This document shows positions 34,724 through 44,483 of a DNA stretch of 64,000 nt, in pieces (within the stretch, counting starts at the first letter, position 1; the number at the start of each line of letters is the position of its first letter). The notes under the pieces are model-generated. The model did not search any database. It had not been told where the DNA came from and saw only the letters and a list, made by a program, of their open reading frames with translations. Origin of the DNA: Methylosinus sp. LW4 (GTDB lineage Bacteria; Pseudomonadota; Alphaproteobacteria; Rhizobiales; Beijerinckiaceae). The translations under genes and the position numbers were made by a program. Location: positions 532,563-596,562 of the forward strand of contig NZ_KB900627.1 in the NCBI RefSeq assembly GCF_000379125.1. The letters run 5' to 3'.

Positions 34724-36258
34724 AGCTGGCCTCCTATTCTCTCATTGTCGGACCGGGTGGCGATCAGCGAACTCTCGGGATGCAAAAGCTCGGCCGAGGA
34801 CCAGCCGCCACCGAGCGAGAGCATCAGCGCAATCGCCGCCTGAAGCCTTTTCCCTTTGAGGGTCAGCAAAGCCTCTCGCGCGTCGAGAGCCGCTGTCTGA
34901 GCTGTGATCACATCGAGATAATTGGTGGCGCCGTCGCGATAGAGGACGAGAGAGATGTCGAGCACCTTTTGCGTCGACGCAACCGCAGCGCTGATGCTTT
35001 TCTCTTGCTCGGCGAGCCAATGCAGATTCGAGAGGCTGTCTTCGACCTCCTGGAAAGCGCGCAGCACAGATCCGCGGTACTCGGCGACGGCATGAGCGTG
35101 ACTAGCCTTCGACGCGTCGAGCTCGGCGATCCGCGCATCGCCGTCGAAGAGAGGCAGGGTGATCGCCGGGCCGACCGACCATAGGCTGTTTTTGAAATTG
35201 AGCAGGCTGAGGCCCGTGTCCTGTGTTCCGCCGGAAAGATTAATGGTCAGCCGCGGGAAAAACGCGGCCGTGGCGACTCCGATCGTCGCATTTGCCGCCG
35301 CCACCCGTCTCTCGGCCGCCGCGACGTCGGGCCGGCGCTCGAGCAAGGTGAGCGGAGCGGCTCGCGGAACCGTCGGCTGAGCAATCGACCGAGACGAAGG
35401 CCGAATGGAGAGTGAAGAGGCTGCTCTGCCGAGAAGCGCCGCAATGGCGTGTTCATACATCGCCCGTCTCGCTTCGAGATCGGCTCTGCGCGCGCGCGCG
35501 ACCTCGAGCTGAGCTCTTGCGCGGGGCTCATCGGAAGGGGCGCCGACATTTCCATTCACGAGCGTCCTGGTGAGATCAAGCGCCAACGCATAGCTCGCGA
35601 CGACATGATTGTACAAGTCGATCTCGCTGTCAGTAGTCCGCAGCGCAACATAATCACGCGCGACTTCGGCCTGCAGGCCGAGGCGAGCCGATTCGACATC
35701 CGCCGCGCTCGCCTGGGTCTGCGCCTCTCGCGCCGCGATCGAATTCCTGACCCTGCCCCAGAGGTCGACCTCGTAACTCGATTGCAGGCCCAGCAAATTG
35801 TTTCCATAATGCGAGGGCTGATTGTATGGCCTGCCATCGATCAACGCCTGCTCGAGCCCTTGGGCCGACGCCACGCGATTGGAATTTCGAAGTGGTCGAT
35901 GCGCAGACTGCTTGTTCGAGGAATAGCTGTTGCCGAAATCGATCGTCGGCGTCAGCCCGGCCTCCGCCTGCGCCGCGAAAGCGCGCGACTGATCCAGCAA
36001 GGCGACAGATGCAGCCAGGCTCTGATTTCCGACATCGATTTGCTCCTCGAGCTCATTCAATGTTCGATCGTTCAAAGTGCGCCACCATGCTCCTCTCGAT
36101 TGGTCGTCGCGCGGGCGCGCTTCGCTCCACGTCTTGTCCTCCTTGAACTTTGCAGGCGTTTCGACGACAGGAGGAGAATAGTCCGGCGCGAAGCTGCAGC
36201 CCGAGAGGCCGAGAGTCAGGAAGGACAGCATCGACAGCAAGCCAGAACGCGCCTTCAT
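34720..36258 (-). CDS. NodT-family outer-membrane efflux lipoprotein
   Basis: A 512-residue TolC-like protein with a lipoprotein signal ending LGLSGC (Cys21). The channel repeats include WGRVRNSIAAREAQTQASAA and LLERRPDVAAAERRVAAANA, and the sequence ends with MLSLGGGWSSAELL plus a 20-residue tail. It is the outer-membrane part of the RND pump encoded upstream. Its ATG overlaps the adaptor stop codon by 4 bp and its stop overlaps the cysteine-rich gene. It is clearly paralogous to the protein at 53455-55047. Confidence 0.92.
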   Translation of the reverse strand: MKARSGLLSMLSFLTLGLSGCSFAPDYSPPVVETPAKFKEDKTWSEARPRDDQSRGAWWRTLNDRTLNELEEQIDVGNQSLAASVALLDQSRAFAAQAEAGLTPTIDFGNSYSSNKQSAHRPLRNSNRVASAQGLEQALIDGRPYNQPSHYGNNLLGLQSSYEVDLWGRVRNSIAAREAQTQASAADVESARLGLQAEVARDYVALRTTDSEIDLYNHVVASYALALDLTRTLVNGNVGAPSDEPRARAQLEVARARRADLEARRAMYEHAIAALLGRAASSLSIRPSSRSIAQPTVPRAAPLTLLERRPDVAAAERRVAAANATIGVATAAFFPRLTINLSGGTQDTGLSLLNFKNSLWSVGPAITLPLFDGDARIAELDASKASHAHAVAEYRGSVLRAFQEVEDSLSNLHWLAEQEKSISAAVASTQKVLDISLVLYRDGATNYLDVITAQTAALDAREALLTLKGKRLQAAIALMLSLGGGWSSAELLHPESSLIATRSDNERIGGQL

Positions 36259-37481
36259 TTTCTCCGCTCTCCGCGGGCCGACGACCCTTCCTCGCCCTTG
36301 ACCATCGACTGCGAAATCTCGACGACATCGCCGTCTCTCAGAAATTCGGACGGATAATCGATGATCTTGTCTGTCGCCTTCACCCCGGACGTCACCAGAA
36401 CCTCGGTCCCCAGATCTCGATCCACGGAAATCTTTTCGAGAGAGACCGTGTTGTCCGCTCCGACCGTGGCGACTCGCAGCTCGTTGCGCCGAAACAGCAA
36501 AGCGGTCGCAGGAATCCGAATTACATTGGGGGCATCGGGAATTTGAAAATGAACCTCGGTGAAAGAGCCGGGCAATAGCGCGCCGTCGCTATTGTCCATG
36601 AGCAGCTGAACGAGCAATGTCCGCGAGCTTCCCGCGATCGCTTCGGAAGTGGCGACCACAGAGGCGTTGAAATTCCGGTCGGGATATTGTGAGAGCTTCA
36701 ATGTCGCCGTCATTCCTTGCTTGATCCGGTTCGCAAAGGACTGCGGAACGCGCACATAGACGCGCATCTGATGAATGTCGGCGATATCGAAGAGTTCTAT
36801 CGGATTTCCCGGACCGACCAGCACTCCGACGTCCACCTTTCGCGCCGTCACGATGCCGGTGAATGGGGCTGTGATCGAGGTGAAGCTTTTCAGCGCCTTC
36901 AGCCTATCCATATTTGCGCGGGCGGCCGCGACATCGGCCAATCGCGTGTCGACTTCCCCGCCCTTTTCGTCGACGCTCTGCTGCGACACGGCCGAAGACG
37001 CCCGTAGCGCGGCCCATCGCTGCGACGTCAATTTGGCGAGCCTCGCCTGAGCCTCGGCCTTTCCCAGCTCGCTCTTTGCCTGCTCATATTGCTGATCCAG
37101 CTCTGGAGCGTCGATCGTCGCGAGAACAGCCTCCGCTTTCACGCGTGCGCCGATGTCATATTTCCAGCTCTTCAAATAGCCGTTCACTCGCGCGCGAATT
37201 TGCGCTTCGTTGAATGCTTTGATCTCTCCGGGGAGAATCAGCGCTTCTCCGCCGCTCTCCGTCTTGATCGTCGCCAATTGTACCGTCGGAGCGGCCTGTC
37301 TCTGCGTCCATTCTGTCAACCGTGCTTCTTCACGCCAGCGCAACGCTATGCCGCATGCGCCCAACGTCACCGCCATCAGCGCCCCGAGCGTCGGCCACAG
37401 CATGCGGCGCCCCATGGTCAGCGGCGCAGTCCCGGAGACCTGCGTGGGCTGATCCGATATCCATATGGGCTCATTACTCAT
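36255..37481 (-). CDS. RND efflux periplasmic adaptor
   Basis: A 408-residue membrane-fusion protein. A single anchor helix (LWPTLGALMAVTLGACGIAL) is followed by the lipoyl-like RARVNGYLKSWKYDIGARVK and an alpha-hairpin (YEQAKSELGKAEAQARLAKL onward). The second lipoyl half is ITAPFTGIVTARKVDVGVLV, and beta-barrel and membrane-proximal domains complete it. It couples the RND pump to the NodT channel. Its start overlaps the pump gene by 8 bp. Confidence 0.92.
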   Translation of the reverse strand: MSNEPIWISDQPTQVSGTAPLTMGRRMLWPTLGALMAVTLGACGIALRWREEARLTEWTQRQAAPTVQLATIKTESGGEALILPGEIKAFNEAQIRARVNGYLKSWKYDIGARVKAEAVLATIDAPELDQQYEQAKSELGKAEAQARLAKLTSQRWAALRASSAVSQQSVDEKGGEVDTRLADVAAARANMDRLKALKSFTSITAPFTGIVTARKVDVGVLVGPGNPIELFDIADIHQMRVYVRVPQSFANRIKQGMTATLKLSQYPDRNFNASVVATSEAIAGSSRTLLVQLLMDNSDGALLPGSFTEVHFQIPDAPNVIRIPATALLFRRNELRVATVGADNTVSLEKISVDRDLGTEVLVTSGVKATDKIIDYPSEFLRDGDVVEISQSMVKGEEGSSARGERRK

Positions 37482-40400
37482 CGGAGGTCCTCGATCTGCG
37501 TGCTTCAGAGTGGATAAGCGAGAAAACGACAGGAACGAGGACGAGCGTTGCGACGGTCGACCACATGAGTCCGCCGATCACGGCGCGTCCGAGGGGCGCA
37601 TTTTGCTCGGCGCTGAGCGCCATCGGCGCCATGCCGATGATCATCGCGAGCGATGTCATCAGAACCGGTCTGAAACGGGAAAAGCCGGCGTCCGCCGCCG
37701 CGGTCAGCGCCGCGGCCCCTTCCGCAATGCGGCCGCGGGCGAAGCTAACCACCAGAATACTATTCGCTGTCGCGACGCCCATGCACATGATCGCCCCGGT
37801 CAAGGCAGGAACAGACAGCGTCGTAAAGCTGAGGAACAGGATCCAGACAATGCCCGCCAATGCCGTGGGAAGCGCGCACACTATGACGAAGGCGTCGAGC
37901 CAAGACTGAAAATTCACCACGATCAGAAGGTAGATGAGCACGATTGCGAGAGCGAGCCCACTGTACAGCTGCGCATAGGTCATCGTCATGGCCGAGACTT
38001 GTCCACGCAGCGCAACGGTCGAACCGGCTGGACGCTGCGCCGCTGTCTCGTCCAGAATTTTCTGCACATCGTCGGCGACCGCCCCCAAATCGCGTCGATG
38101 AACGCTCGCATAGATATCGATCGCTTGCTGAACATTATAGTGCGAGACCACCGCCGCGCTCTGTCCACGAGAAATATCGGCGACGCCTTGTAGGATTTGT
38201 GGTCCTTTCGAGGACGACATCGGGGTCGTCCGCAACGCATCCATGCTGTTCAGCCACATTTGCGGCGTCTGCGCCACGATAGGATAGGACACGCCATTCT
38301 TCGGGTTGAGCCAAAACGTCGGCGCGGTTTGCACGCTTCCTGCCAAATTCACCTGCAGAGTGACGGCGATATCGCGTTCTGTCAGCCCAACGTCGAGGGC
38401 GGCGGGCCGGTCTACGTCGACGTTGAGAGTCGGCGCGTTGAATGCTTGTTGAATGCGCGCATCGGCGACGGCCGGAACTGCGGCGATCTTGCGAAGCAGC
38501 TGTTCCGAATAGGCGCGATTGGCTTCGATATCGGGCCCGCTGACCTGCACATCGATCGGCGCCGGCAGGCCGAAGTTGAGAATCTGCGTCACAATGTCCG
38601 CCGGGAGAAAAGCGAAGGAGACGCCCGGAAAAAGTCGCGGAAGCCGTTCCCGAAGAAGCTCGAGATAATGTTCTGTTTCTTGCTCTCGGCCTTCGCGAAG
38701 CGTGATCATGACGTCCGCGTCTGCGGCGCCGATCGTTCCAGAATTGCCATACGCGAGATTGATGCCGCTGATCGGCAGGCCGACGTTGTCGACGATCGAC
38801 TCGAGCGCTTTTGGCGGTATGAGCTGGCGGATCGCCCGCTCGACCCTGTCGCAGACCTTCGTAGTCTCTTCTATTCGAGCGCCGGTCGGCGCCCGAAGAT
38901 GCAGCTTCAGCTGCCCGGCTTGAACTGTCGGAAAGAAATTGCGTCCGAGGACCGGGGTCAGAACGAAAGAGGAGAGGACAACCGCCATAAAAGCGGCGAC
39001 GAAGGCGCCGGGTCGCAAGAGAGCGGAATCGAGAAATCGCTTGTATCGCGCTCGCGCCGATTCGAAACTTCGCTCGAAGGCATGCTGAATGCGCGCGAAG
39101 AGGTTGGTAGGCCGTGCGATCGGCTCGCGATCGTGAGCAGGAGTGGCGAGCAAGTAGTGAGCGAGAGTCGAGACGAGCGTGCGGGAAAGGATATAGGAAG
39201 CGAGCAGCGCGAAGAGAACGGCTTCTGCCATCGGCCGGAAAAGATAGCCGGCGACGCCGCCGAGACCGAACATGGGAAGAAACACGATGCAGATGCAAAG
39301 GAGAGAGATCGTGGCGGGAATGATGATCTGGCGCGCCCCGTCCATGATCGCGTCCTCGATCGCTTTGCCTTGCTCGAGATGCGCATTGATATTTTCGATA
39401 GTCACTGTGGCGTCATCGACGAGAATTCCGACGGCGAGCGCCAGTCCACCGAGCGTCATGACATTAATTGTCTCGCCGACGAGCGAAAGTGCGACGATAG
39501 AGGAGAGGATTGCGAGCGGAATCGACGTGATAATGATGACCGTCGAACGCCAGCTGCCGAGAAACAGCATGATCATTAGTCCGGTCAGAACGGCCGCCAT
39601 CAGCCCCTCGGTGATGACGCTCGAGACAGCGGAATTGACGAAGGTGGACTGATCGCCGACGGCGACGAGCTGGATTTCGGATGGCAGCCCTTCGCGAATT
39701 TTCGGCAGCAGGGAATTTACGCCATTGATGACATCCAATGTCGAAGCCGAGCCGGACTTTTGGATGGCCATGAGAACCGCCGCCCCGCCGTCGACGCGAA
39801 CGACATTTGTCTGTGGCGGGCTTCCGTCATGGACAAATGCGACATCTCGTACGAAGATAATCGCGCCGTCGGCGGCCTTGATCGGTAGATCGTTGAGCTC
39901 ATCGATTTGCCTCGGGGCGTCATTCAGCGACACGACATATTCGTAGACGCCGATTTTCTGTGTGCCGACCGGCAATATCAAATTCTGGCGCGCTATTGCA
40001 TCGACGACGTCTTGCGCCGAGAGACCGTAGGATTGCAGCTTGCGTGGATCGATATCCGCCTGAACCTGTCGCGCCTTTCCACCAAAGGGAGAGGGAACCG
40101 CGGCTCCGGCGACGGTTGCGAGCTGTGGCCGAATGAAGTTTTGCGCATAATCGAATAATTGCGTCTCGGACAGAGTTCGACTCGATAGTGCGAGCTGGAG
40201 GACCGGAACGCTGGAGGCATTGAATGTCAGCACGTAAGGCGGCGTAATGCCGGCCGGCAAAAACTTCAAAACGGTCTGTGACGCCGCCGTCACCTGTGAG
40301 AGGGCCGTGTCGATTCTCACCGTGGGCTGGAAGTAGATTTTGACGATGCCGTATCCCGCCAGAGACTGCGATTCGATGTGCTGGATATCGTTGACCTGCG

Positions 40401-40677
40401 CGCTCAACGCGCGCTCGTAGAAGTATATGATGCGACCGGACATGTCCTCAGGCGGCAGTCCATTATAGGTCCACACGACGCTGATTACGGGAATGCCGAT
40501 GTTCGGAAAAATGTCGGTCGGCGTAGATCTCCACGCCTTCACGCCAAAAATCAGTATGAGAAGAGCCACGACGACGAATGTGTAAGGGCGTTGTAGGGCG
40601 ACGCGAACGATACCGAGCATAGCGGCTTGCATACCGGGCGAAACTCCGACCTTGAGTCGTAATGTGGGCGGAGCCAT
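37474..40677 (-). CDS. RND multidrug-type efflux transporter (HAE1-like)
   Basis: About 1050-1067 residues, the usual size for an RND pump. The first helix is RPYTFVVVALLILIFGVKAW, followed by TDIFPNIGIPVISVVWTYNG. The fourth helix contains GGLALAVGILVDDATVTIEN with the paired aspartates of the proton path, and GVATANSILVVSFARGR marks the second half. It sits in the inner membrane and exports hydrophobic or amphipathic compounds with the adaptor and NodT lipoprotein that follow. The substrate is unknown. In-frame ATGs at 40632 and 40620 are likely true starts by comparison with the paralogue at 49051, which begins directly at the first helix. Confidence 0.93.
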   Translation of the reverse strand: MAPPTLRLKVGVSPGMQAAMLGIVRVALQRPYTFVVVALLILIFGVKAWRSTPTDIFPNIGIPVISVVWTYNGLPPEDMSGRIIYFYERALSAQVNDIQHIESQSLAGYGIVKIYFQPTVRIDTALSQVTAASQTVLKFLPAGITPPYVLTFNASSVPVLQLALSSRTLSETQLFDYAQNFIRPQLATVAGAAVPSPFGGKARQVQADIDPRKLQSYGLSAQDVVDAIARQNLILPVGTQKIGVYEYVVSLNDAPRQIDELNDLPIKAADGAIIFVRDVAFVHDGSPPQTNVVRVDGGAAVLMAIQKSGSASTLDVINGVNSLLPKIREGLPSEIQLVAVGDQSTFVNSAVSSVITEGLMAAVLTGLMIMLFLGSWRSTVIIITSIPLAILSSIVALSLVGETINVMTLGGLALAVGILVDDATVTIENINAHLEQGKAIEDAIMDGARQIIIPATISLLCICIVFLPMFGLGGVAGYLFRPMAEAVLFALLASYILSRTLVSTLAHYLLATPAHDREPIARPTNLFARIQHAFERSFESARARYKRFLDSALLRPGAFVAAFMAVVLSSFVLTPVLGRNFFPTVQAGQLKLHLRAPTGARIEETTKVCDRVERAIRQLIPPKALESIVDNVGLPISGINLAYGNSGTIGAADADVMITLREGREQETEHYLELLRERLPRLFPGVSFAFLPADIVTQILNFGLPAPIDVQVSGPDIEANRAYSEQLLRKIAAVPAVADARIQQAFNAPTLNVDVDRPAALDVGLTERDIAVTLQVNLAGSVQTAPTFWLNPKNGVSYPIVAQTPQMWLNSMDALRTTPMSSSKGPQILQGVADISRGQSAAVVSHYNVQQAIDIYASVHRRDLGAVADDVQKILDETAAQRPAGSTVALRGQVSAMTMTYAQLYSGLALAIVLIYLLIVVNFQSWLDAFVIVCALPTALAGIVWILFLSFTTLSVPALTGAIMCMGVATANSILVVSFARGRIAEGAAALTAAADAGFSRFRPVLMTSLAMIIGMAPMALSAEQNAPLGRAVIGGLMWSTVATLVLVPVVFSLIHSEARRSRTSDE

Positions 40678-41154
40678 ACGCCCCTATGAGTGGTGGCCTT
40701 TGAGCGGCTTTTCGATTCATTCGCAACGCCAATTCGAGATGCGTTTGCAAAAGGAAAAGCAGCTCTTCTCCCGCGGGGAATGTCGACTCAAAGCAGCCGG
40801 ACAGCAAGCAATCTAATATAAAAAATAAATTAGAGTTCAGGCGATTGTCGGCAGGCGCCGACTAAATTTTTTTTTAGTAACTCGTTGCGATGGGCGAGTG
40901 TTAGGTAAGCCTATGCCTGAACGTGAGCCGAATTGGGCCGGGCTCTGGCGCCCCAACGGTCGATCTGCAGCTGGGCCCGAACACTAGAGGCCGAGGCGGC
41001 GCTTGCCTGTCGATATGTCGGCCTCGAGAGCGAAGCTCTAACGGCTGAGAAGACTTCCACCCGGCGAAGACGGGGCGGAACAGGATGGTAGGCCACGACT
41101 GTCTCGCTGCCAGGTGCCGCGGCCTCCGTCCGTCAGGGGCGAACTTCGCTTACA
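40678..41154. other. Divergent intergenic region, AT-rich in part
   Basis: This 477-bp gap lies between the RND operon (minus) and the TPR gene (plus). The stretch 40810-40880 is markedly AT-rich and holds an inverted repeat (CTAAT...ATTAG) and the T-tailed hairpin listed separately. The promoter of the RND operon should lie near 40680-40840. No coding frame is convincing. Confidence 0.45.
40847..40877 (+). terminator. T-tailed hairpin without an annotated gene upstream
   Basis: GTCGGC (40847-40852) pairs with GCCGAC (40857-40862) around a 4-base loop, followed by TAAA and nine T residues on the plus strand. This is a classic intrinsic terminator, but the only gene upstream is on the opposite strand. 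It could end a short untranslated RNA starting in 40680-40840. Confidence 0.5.
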
Positions 41155-42246
41155 ATGCCTGATGGGGTTATCATGAAGTCCGATACACGCCCGACATTCG
41201 CTTATATGCCGAACCATTCGAACATGGATGCGGAAGCGCCCGCCGCGGCATCGAAGCGGAACAACGTCGAGAAGCCTTATGTCGGCGCCAAAAAGCTCAT
41301 CGATCGGGCGGCGCGGGCTTTCGAGCGGCAAGACTATACCCGTTCGAAGGCTTTGCTTCTCGAGGCGCTCGGCGACGACGAGGCGACAAAGCCATCGAGC
41401 TATCGGGAGCAAGGCGACATTCTGCTACGTCTTGCGTTGACGGAAGGCAAGCAAGGCAATTCACTGGAAAGCAGAGAGCTTCTCCGTCGCGCGCTCGCGA
41501 TCTTCGAGGAGAACGCAGGGACGACCGAGGTCGAGACGGCCGAGCGCTTGGCTGAAGCGGCTATCGTAGCGCATGCGTTGAATGAGCGAGTCGATGCGAA
41601 GATCTATAGCGAACGCGCTTTGGCAATTTATAATGAGTTGCTGAACGAGCGACGACCGGAGGCGCTCGCCAGCCTCGACGGCTGTGTCGTTCTTCACCTT
41701 TTGTCGGGGAATCACAAAGAAGCGGCGGAGCTGCTCGAGCGCGCCTTGGCCTATCGCGAGCAGATCGCGAGCATGACGCGTAAAGATATAGTGGCGTTCC
41801 TCGATCAGTTCATAGATTTGTTCCTCATGCACGGCGGCGGCGGCGTGATCGAGCCGTTTTTGAGAAGATCGCTTTCAATCCGTGAGAGCATGCTGGGTCC
41901 CGAGCATCTGCAGACGCTGATGACGTTGAACAAGCTCGGCTCGGCGCTGTTCGAGAAAGGCGCTCACAAGGACGCTATGCTGATATTGGAGCGCGTCTAT
42001 ACGACCTGCGAAAAAACAATGGGGTCGGCGCATCCAGACACGGCGACATCTTTGAGCAATATCGGTGATCTGTTGTGTGCGATGGATCATTTGGCGGAGG
42101 CGCAGCTCTGGTTCGAGCAAGCGATCGGCGTGCTCGAGAGAGTTCTGGAGGTCGAGCATTCGACCGGTAGGCGTATGCCGCGAAATTTGCGACGGCTGAA
42201 CGCGAGCGCCGATAACGAAGAATACCTGAGTCACGAAGGTCATTGA
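41155..42246 (+). CDS. Tetratricopeptide-repeat protein
   Basis: A protein of about 360 residues made mainly of TPR-like helix pairs of the kinesin-light-chain type. Repeats are recognisable at DRAARAFERQDYTRSKALLL, GNSLESRELLRRALAIFEEN, GNHKEAAELLERALAYREQI, GPEHLQTLMTLNKLGSALFE and GSAHPDTATSLSNIGDLLCA. No signal peptide or transmembrane helix is seen, so a cytoplasmic scaffold or regulatory partner is likely. An ATG at 41173 (MKSDTRP) is an equally good start. It is monocistronic; no function can be assigned. Confidence 0.75.
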   Translation: MPDGVIMKSDTRPTFAYMPNHSNMDAEAPAAASKRNNVEKPYVGAKKLIDRAARAFERQDYTRSKALLLEALGDDEATKPSSYREQGDILLRLALTEGKQGNSLESRELLRRALAIFEENAGTTEVETAERLAEAAIVAHALNERVDAKIYSERALAIYNELLNERRPEALASLDGCVVLHLLSGNHKEAAELLERALAYREQIASMTRKDIVAFLDQFIDLFLMHGGGGVIEPFLRRSLSIRESMLGPEHLQTLMTLNKLGSALFEKGAHKDAMLILERVYTTCEKTMGSAHPDTATSLSNIGDLLCAMDHLAEAQLWFEQAIGVLERVLEVEHSTGRRMPRNLRRLNASADNEEYLSHEGH

Positions 42247-42767
42247 GCATCGACGGGTAAGCGTCGATCGAATGGCGGCGAGAGGGAGGGCCCTCGCGTA
42301 GCCGATGCAACGCGAGTAGAAGCCGCCTCCATCGGCGTTTTCGGGAACGAAAAGCGCAGCTTCGAAAAACTCCACGCCTTCGGCTGCCCTCTTTCGCTAC
42401 GATCGCTATTTGCCCCAATAGTTCGGCGCTGGCCCGAGAGCTCGATCCTATCGGGAAGGAAGCGAACGTAACGTTTTTTGGTGCATGCTACCGGGTCCGG
42501 CGCAAGGACTGGAGGATTAAAGGCCTTTCGTCTTATTGACCGTGCGCCGATGCGATTTGGCGTCCGAAAGCGTATTGGACTTCGTGAGAGTTGGTCGAGA
42601 AGGGCCAGGAAAAAATTAGCCGCCCGGTGCGTCGCCGGGCGGCGTTTGTCGTTCGAAGATGGCGTCGCATTATAGTGGGCCCTGTTTGCCACAAGCCGAG
42701 ACGCAGCACTTTTTTCTCGGCTTCGAAAGCGAGGGCTCTAGACTTTAGCGCGACGGGCGCCCGAGTC
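42247..42767. other. Convergent intergenic region
   Basis: No gene is convincing in this 521-bp gap between the TPR gene and the porin gene. It holds a small hairpin just after the TPR stop (ATCGACG at 42249-42255 with CGTCGAT at 42262-42268) and the strong minus-strand terminator at 42610-42643. Confidence 0.45.
42610..42643 (-). terminator. Intrinsic terminator of the porin gene
   Basis: On the minus strand a 9-bp GC-rich stem (GCCGCCCGG at 42619-42627 with its complement at 42635-42643) is followed by TAATTTTTT. It lies about 125 bp past the stop codon of the porin gene and is the clearest intrinsic terminator in the window. Confidence 0.8.
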
Positions 42768-44483
42768 TCAGTTGAACGGCATGTAGCGGAGGCTCAAGAA
42801 AATCATGTTCTCCGTGCCCTTGGGCGCGCCGCCGACGCCAATGAAGGAGTCTTTCACCGTGTAGGAATATTGGGCGCCGACGCGAAGCTTTCCGCCAGGG
42901 CCGTCATAGAAGTTATGCCAAACGCCACCCGTCAGCTGGCGTAGCGATTTGGTCTGTCCGACGCAGGACCCGATAAGCCCGTAGGGGCCGCCGGTGTAGG
43001 AGCCTTCAAAGTTGCAGCCGCTATTCACAAAGCCGGGATTTCCGTAGCCGAATGAATAGACGCCGCCTGCGAGATACGCCGTTTTCGGCAGGAAGACGGT
43101 CGAATATTGGGCGCCGGCGAATTCGCCGCCTGCGAAGGCGTAGACATCGGTCTTCGGAGTCGGATGGACCGTCACGCCGACGAGCAGCTGTCGCTCGTGA
43201 ATGGGTTGCGGAGCGCCCGTCCAGTCGAATGTGGCGTCGGCGATCGAGGCCGAGCCGTAACGGCCGTTGGCTCGGCCCCTGACGCCGGACAACTGGAAGT
43301 CGATCAATTTCGGAATGACAGGAACGGTCACGCCGATGAAGCCGCTGCCAGCCCATACATCATGGCTGCCGCCGAAGGTGCGGTCATTGAGGTTGCGCAA
43401 CATACCTCCGCCTTCGACGTGTATCTTGCGATCGAGGATCGTCGGATCCCATGACGCTTTCGACATCAGATCGGGAACATGATTGAATGTCACCGCATTG
43501 AGGCTGTTGTAGAGCGATCCTCCGATCGGGTTTTGCGTGTAGGCGCCGGGATAATATGTCCCGGGAAGCGTTTGCGACACCCCATTTGCAGGAATGGGCG
43601 CCACCGCGCCGGCAAAGTTGACGCCCGGCGCTGCGAAGTTGGTGTAGGCCGCCTCGGCGCCTACGGCGATTTGCAGATCATATGGGAGATCTTTGCTGAT
43701 GCGCAGGCCGGGTTGGCGAGACCATGTGTAGCCGGGCAAATACTGGTCGTCGATCACCGGCGGAACAAGGAACGTGTCGGGAGTCGTGCCGCGAGAGTTC
43801 AGCGACGCGAGAGAATACATCTGGCCGGCGGAGACGTGGAGCCCGTAATCCGAACGATCGAGGCTCGTGTAGAGCTCACGGAAGCGCAGATTGAAGGAGT
43901 CGCTCTGTGTCAAATTCGCGGTTTGGGCCGCCGAGAGAAAGTCGGCCGCGAAATAAAGTCTCGCATGCGTTTCATCGTCGAGATGTGCGTCTGTTTGCAA
44001 AGTGAAACGGCTGCGGCGGGCCGTGAATCTGGTTTCGCCGTCATGGGCGGTGGGATTATTCGCGTAAGGGATATTGCCGAACGGCGTCGCCAGATCTGCG
44101 CCCATGAAACGATCGCGGTGCACCGCGCCGAATTCGAAAAAGCCGCCGGGCTTGAGCGTTATGTTTTTGTAATGGAACACGTCGGGCCACAAGGCGTCTG
44201 ATTTCGCGGAGCCCAGGTCGCTCTTTGCAGCGTGCTCGAGGTCGTGATTGGGTCCTTTGTGGTCTTTTGTGCGAGATTCGAGGCGATGCTCGAGGCGTCG
44301 AACTTGAGCCTTCAACGCCTCCATCTCCGCTCTCATTTCGGCGTCGGAGGCAGACGCTACGGAACTCCAGGAGGAGAACAAAACCGCCAGCAGAACGGAG
44401 CTCGTGTCTCTCGCGATACGCGAGCGACAATTGCTACGTCTCACCCATTCGACCGGCATTACTTTGTTGAGCGCATTTTTCAT
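42768..44483 (-). CDS. DcaP-like outer-membrane porin
   Basis: A 571-residue protein with a signal peptide (SSVLLAVLFSSWSSVASA). A short coiled coil (AEMRAEMEALKAQVRRLEHR) of the kind that trimerises DcaP-type porins comes next. The remainder is a barrel rich in alternating aromatic and glycine residues (LKPGGFFEFGAVHRDRFMG, TRFTARRSRFTLQTDAHLDD). Barrel strands continue to the end, but the last residue is Asn (RYMPFN), with the aromatic one place earlier. Such porins admit small acidic or aromatic solutes; the substrate is unknown. It is monocistronic, terminated by the hairpin at 42610-42643, with a long AT-rich region upstream. Confidence 0.75.
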   Translation of the reverse strand: MKNALNKVMPVEWVRRSNCRSRIARDTSSVLLAVLFSSWSSVASASDAEMRAEMEALKAQVRRLEHRLESRTKDHKGPNHDLEHAAKSDLGSAKSDALWPDVFHYKNITLKPGGFFEFGAVHRDRFMGADLATPFGNIPYANNPTAHDGETRFTARRSRFTLQTDAHLDDETHARLYFAADFLSAAQTANLTQSDSFNLRFRELYTSLDRSDYGLHVSAGQMYSLASLNSRGTTPDTFLVPPVIDDQYLPGYTWSRQPGLRISKDLPYDLQIAVGAEAAYTNFAAPGVNFAGAVAPIPANGVSQTLPGTYYPGAYTQNPIGGSLYNSLNAVTFNHVPDLMSKASWDPTILDRKIHVEGGGMLRNLNDRTFGGSHDVWAGSGFIGVTVPVIPKLIDFQLSGVRGRANGRYGSASIADATFDWTGAPQPIHERQLLVGVTVHPTPKTDVYAFAGGEFAGAQYSTVFLPKTAYLAGGVYSFGYGNPGFVNSGCNFEGSYTGGPYGLIGSCVGQTKSLRQLTGGVWHNFYDGPGGKLRVGAQYSYTVKDSFIGVGGAPKGTENMIFLSLRYMPFN

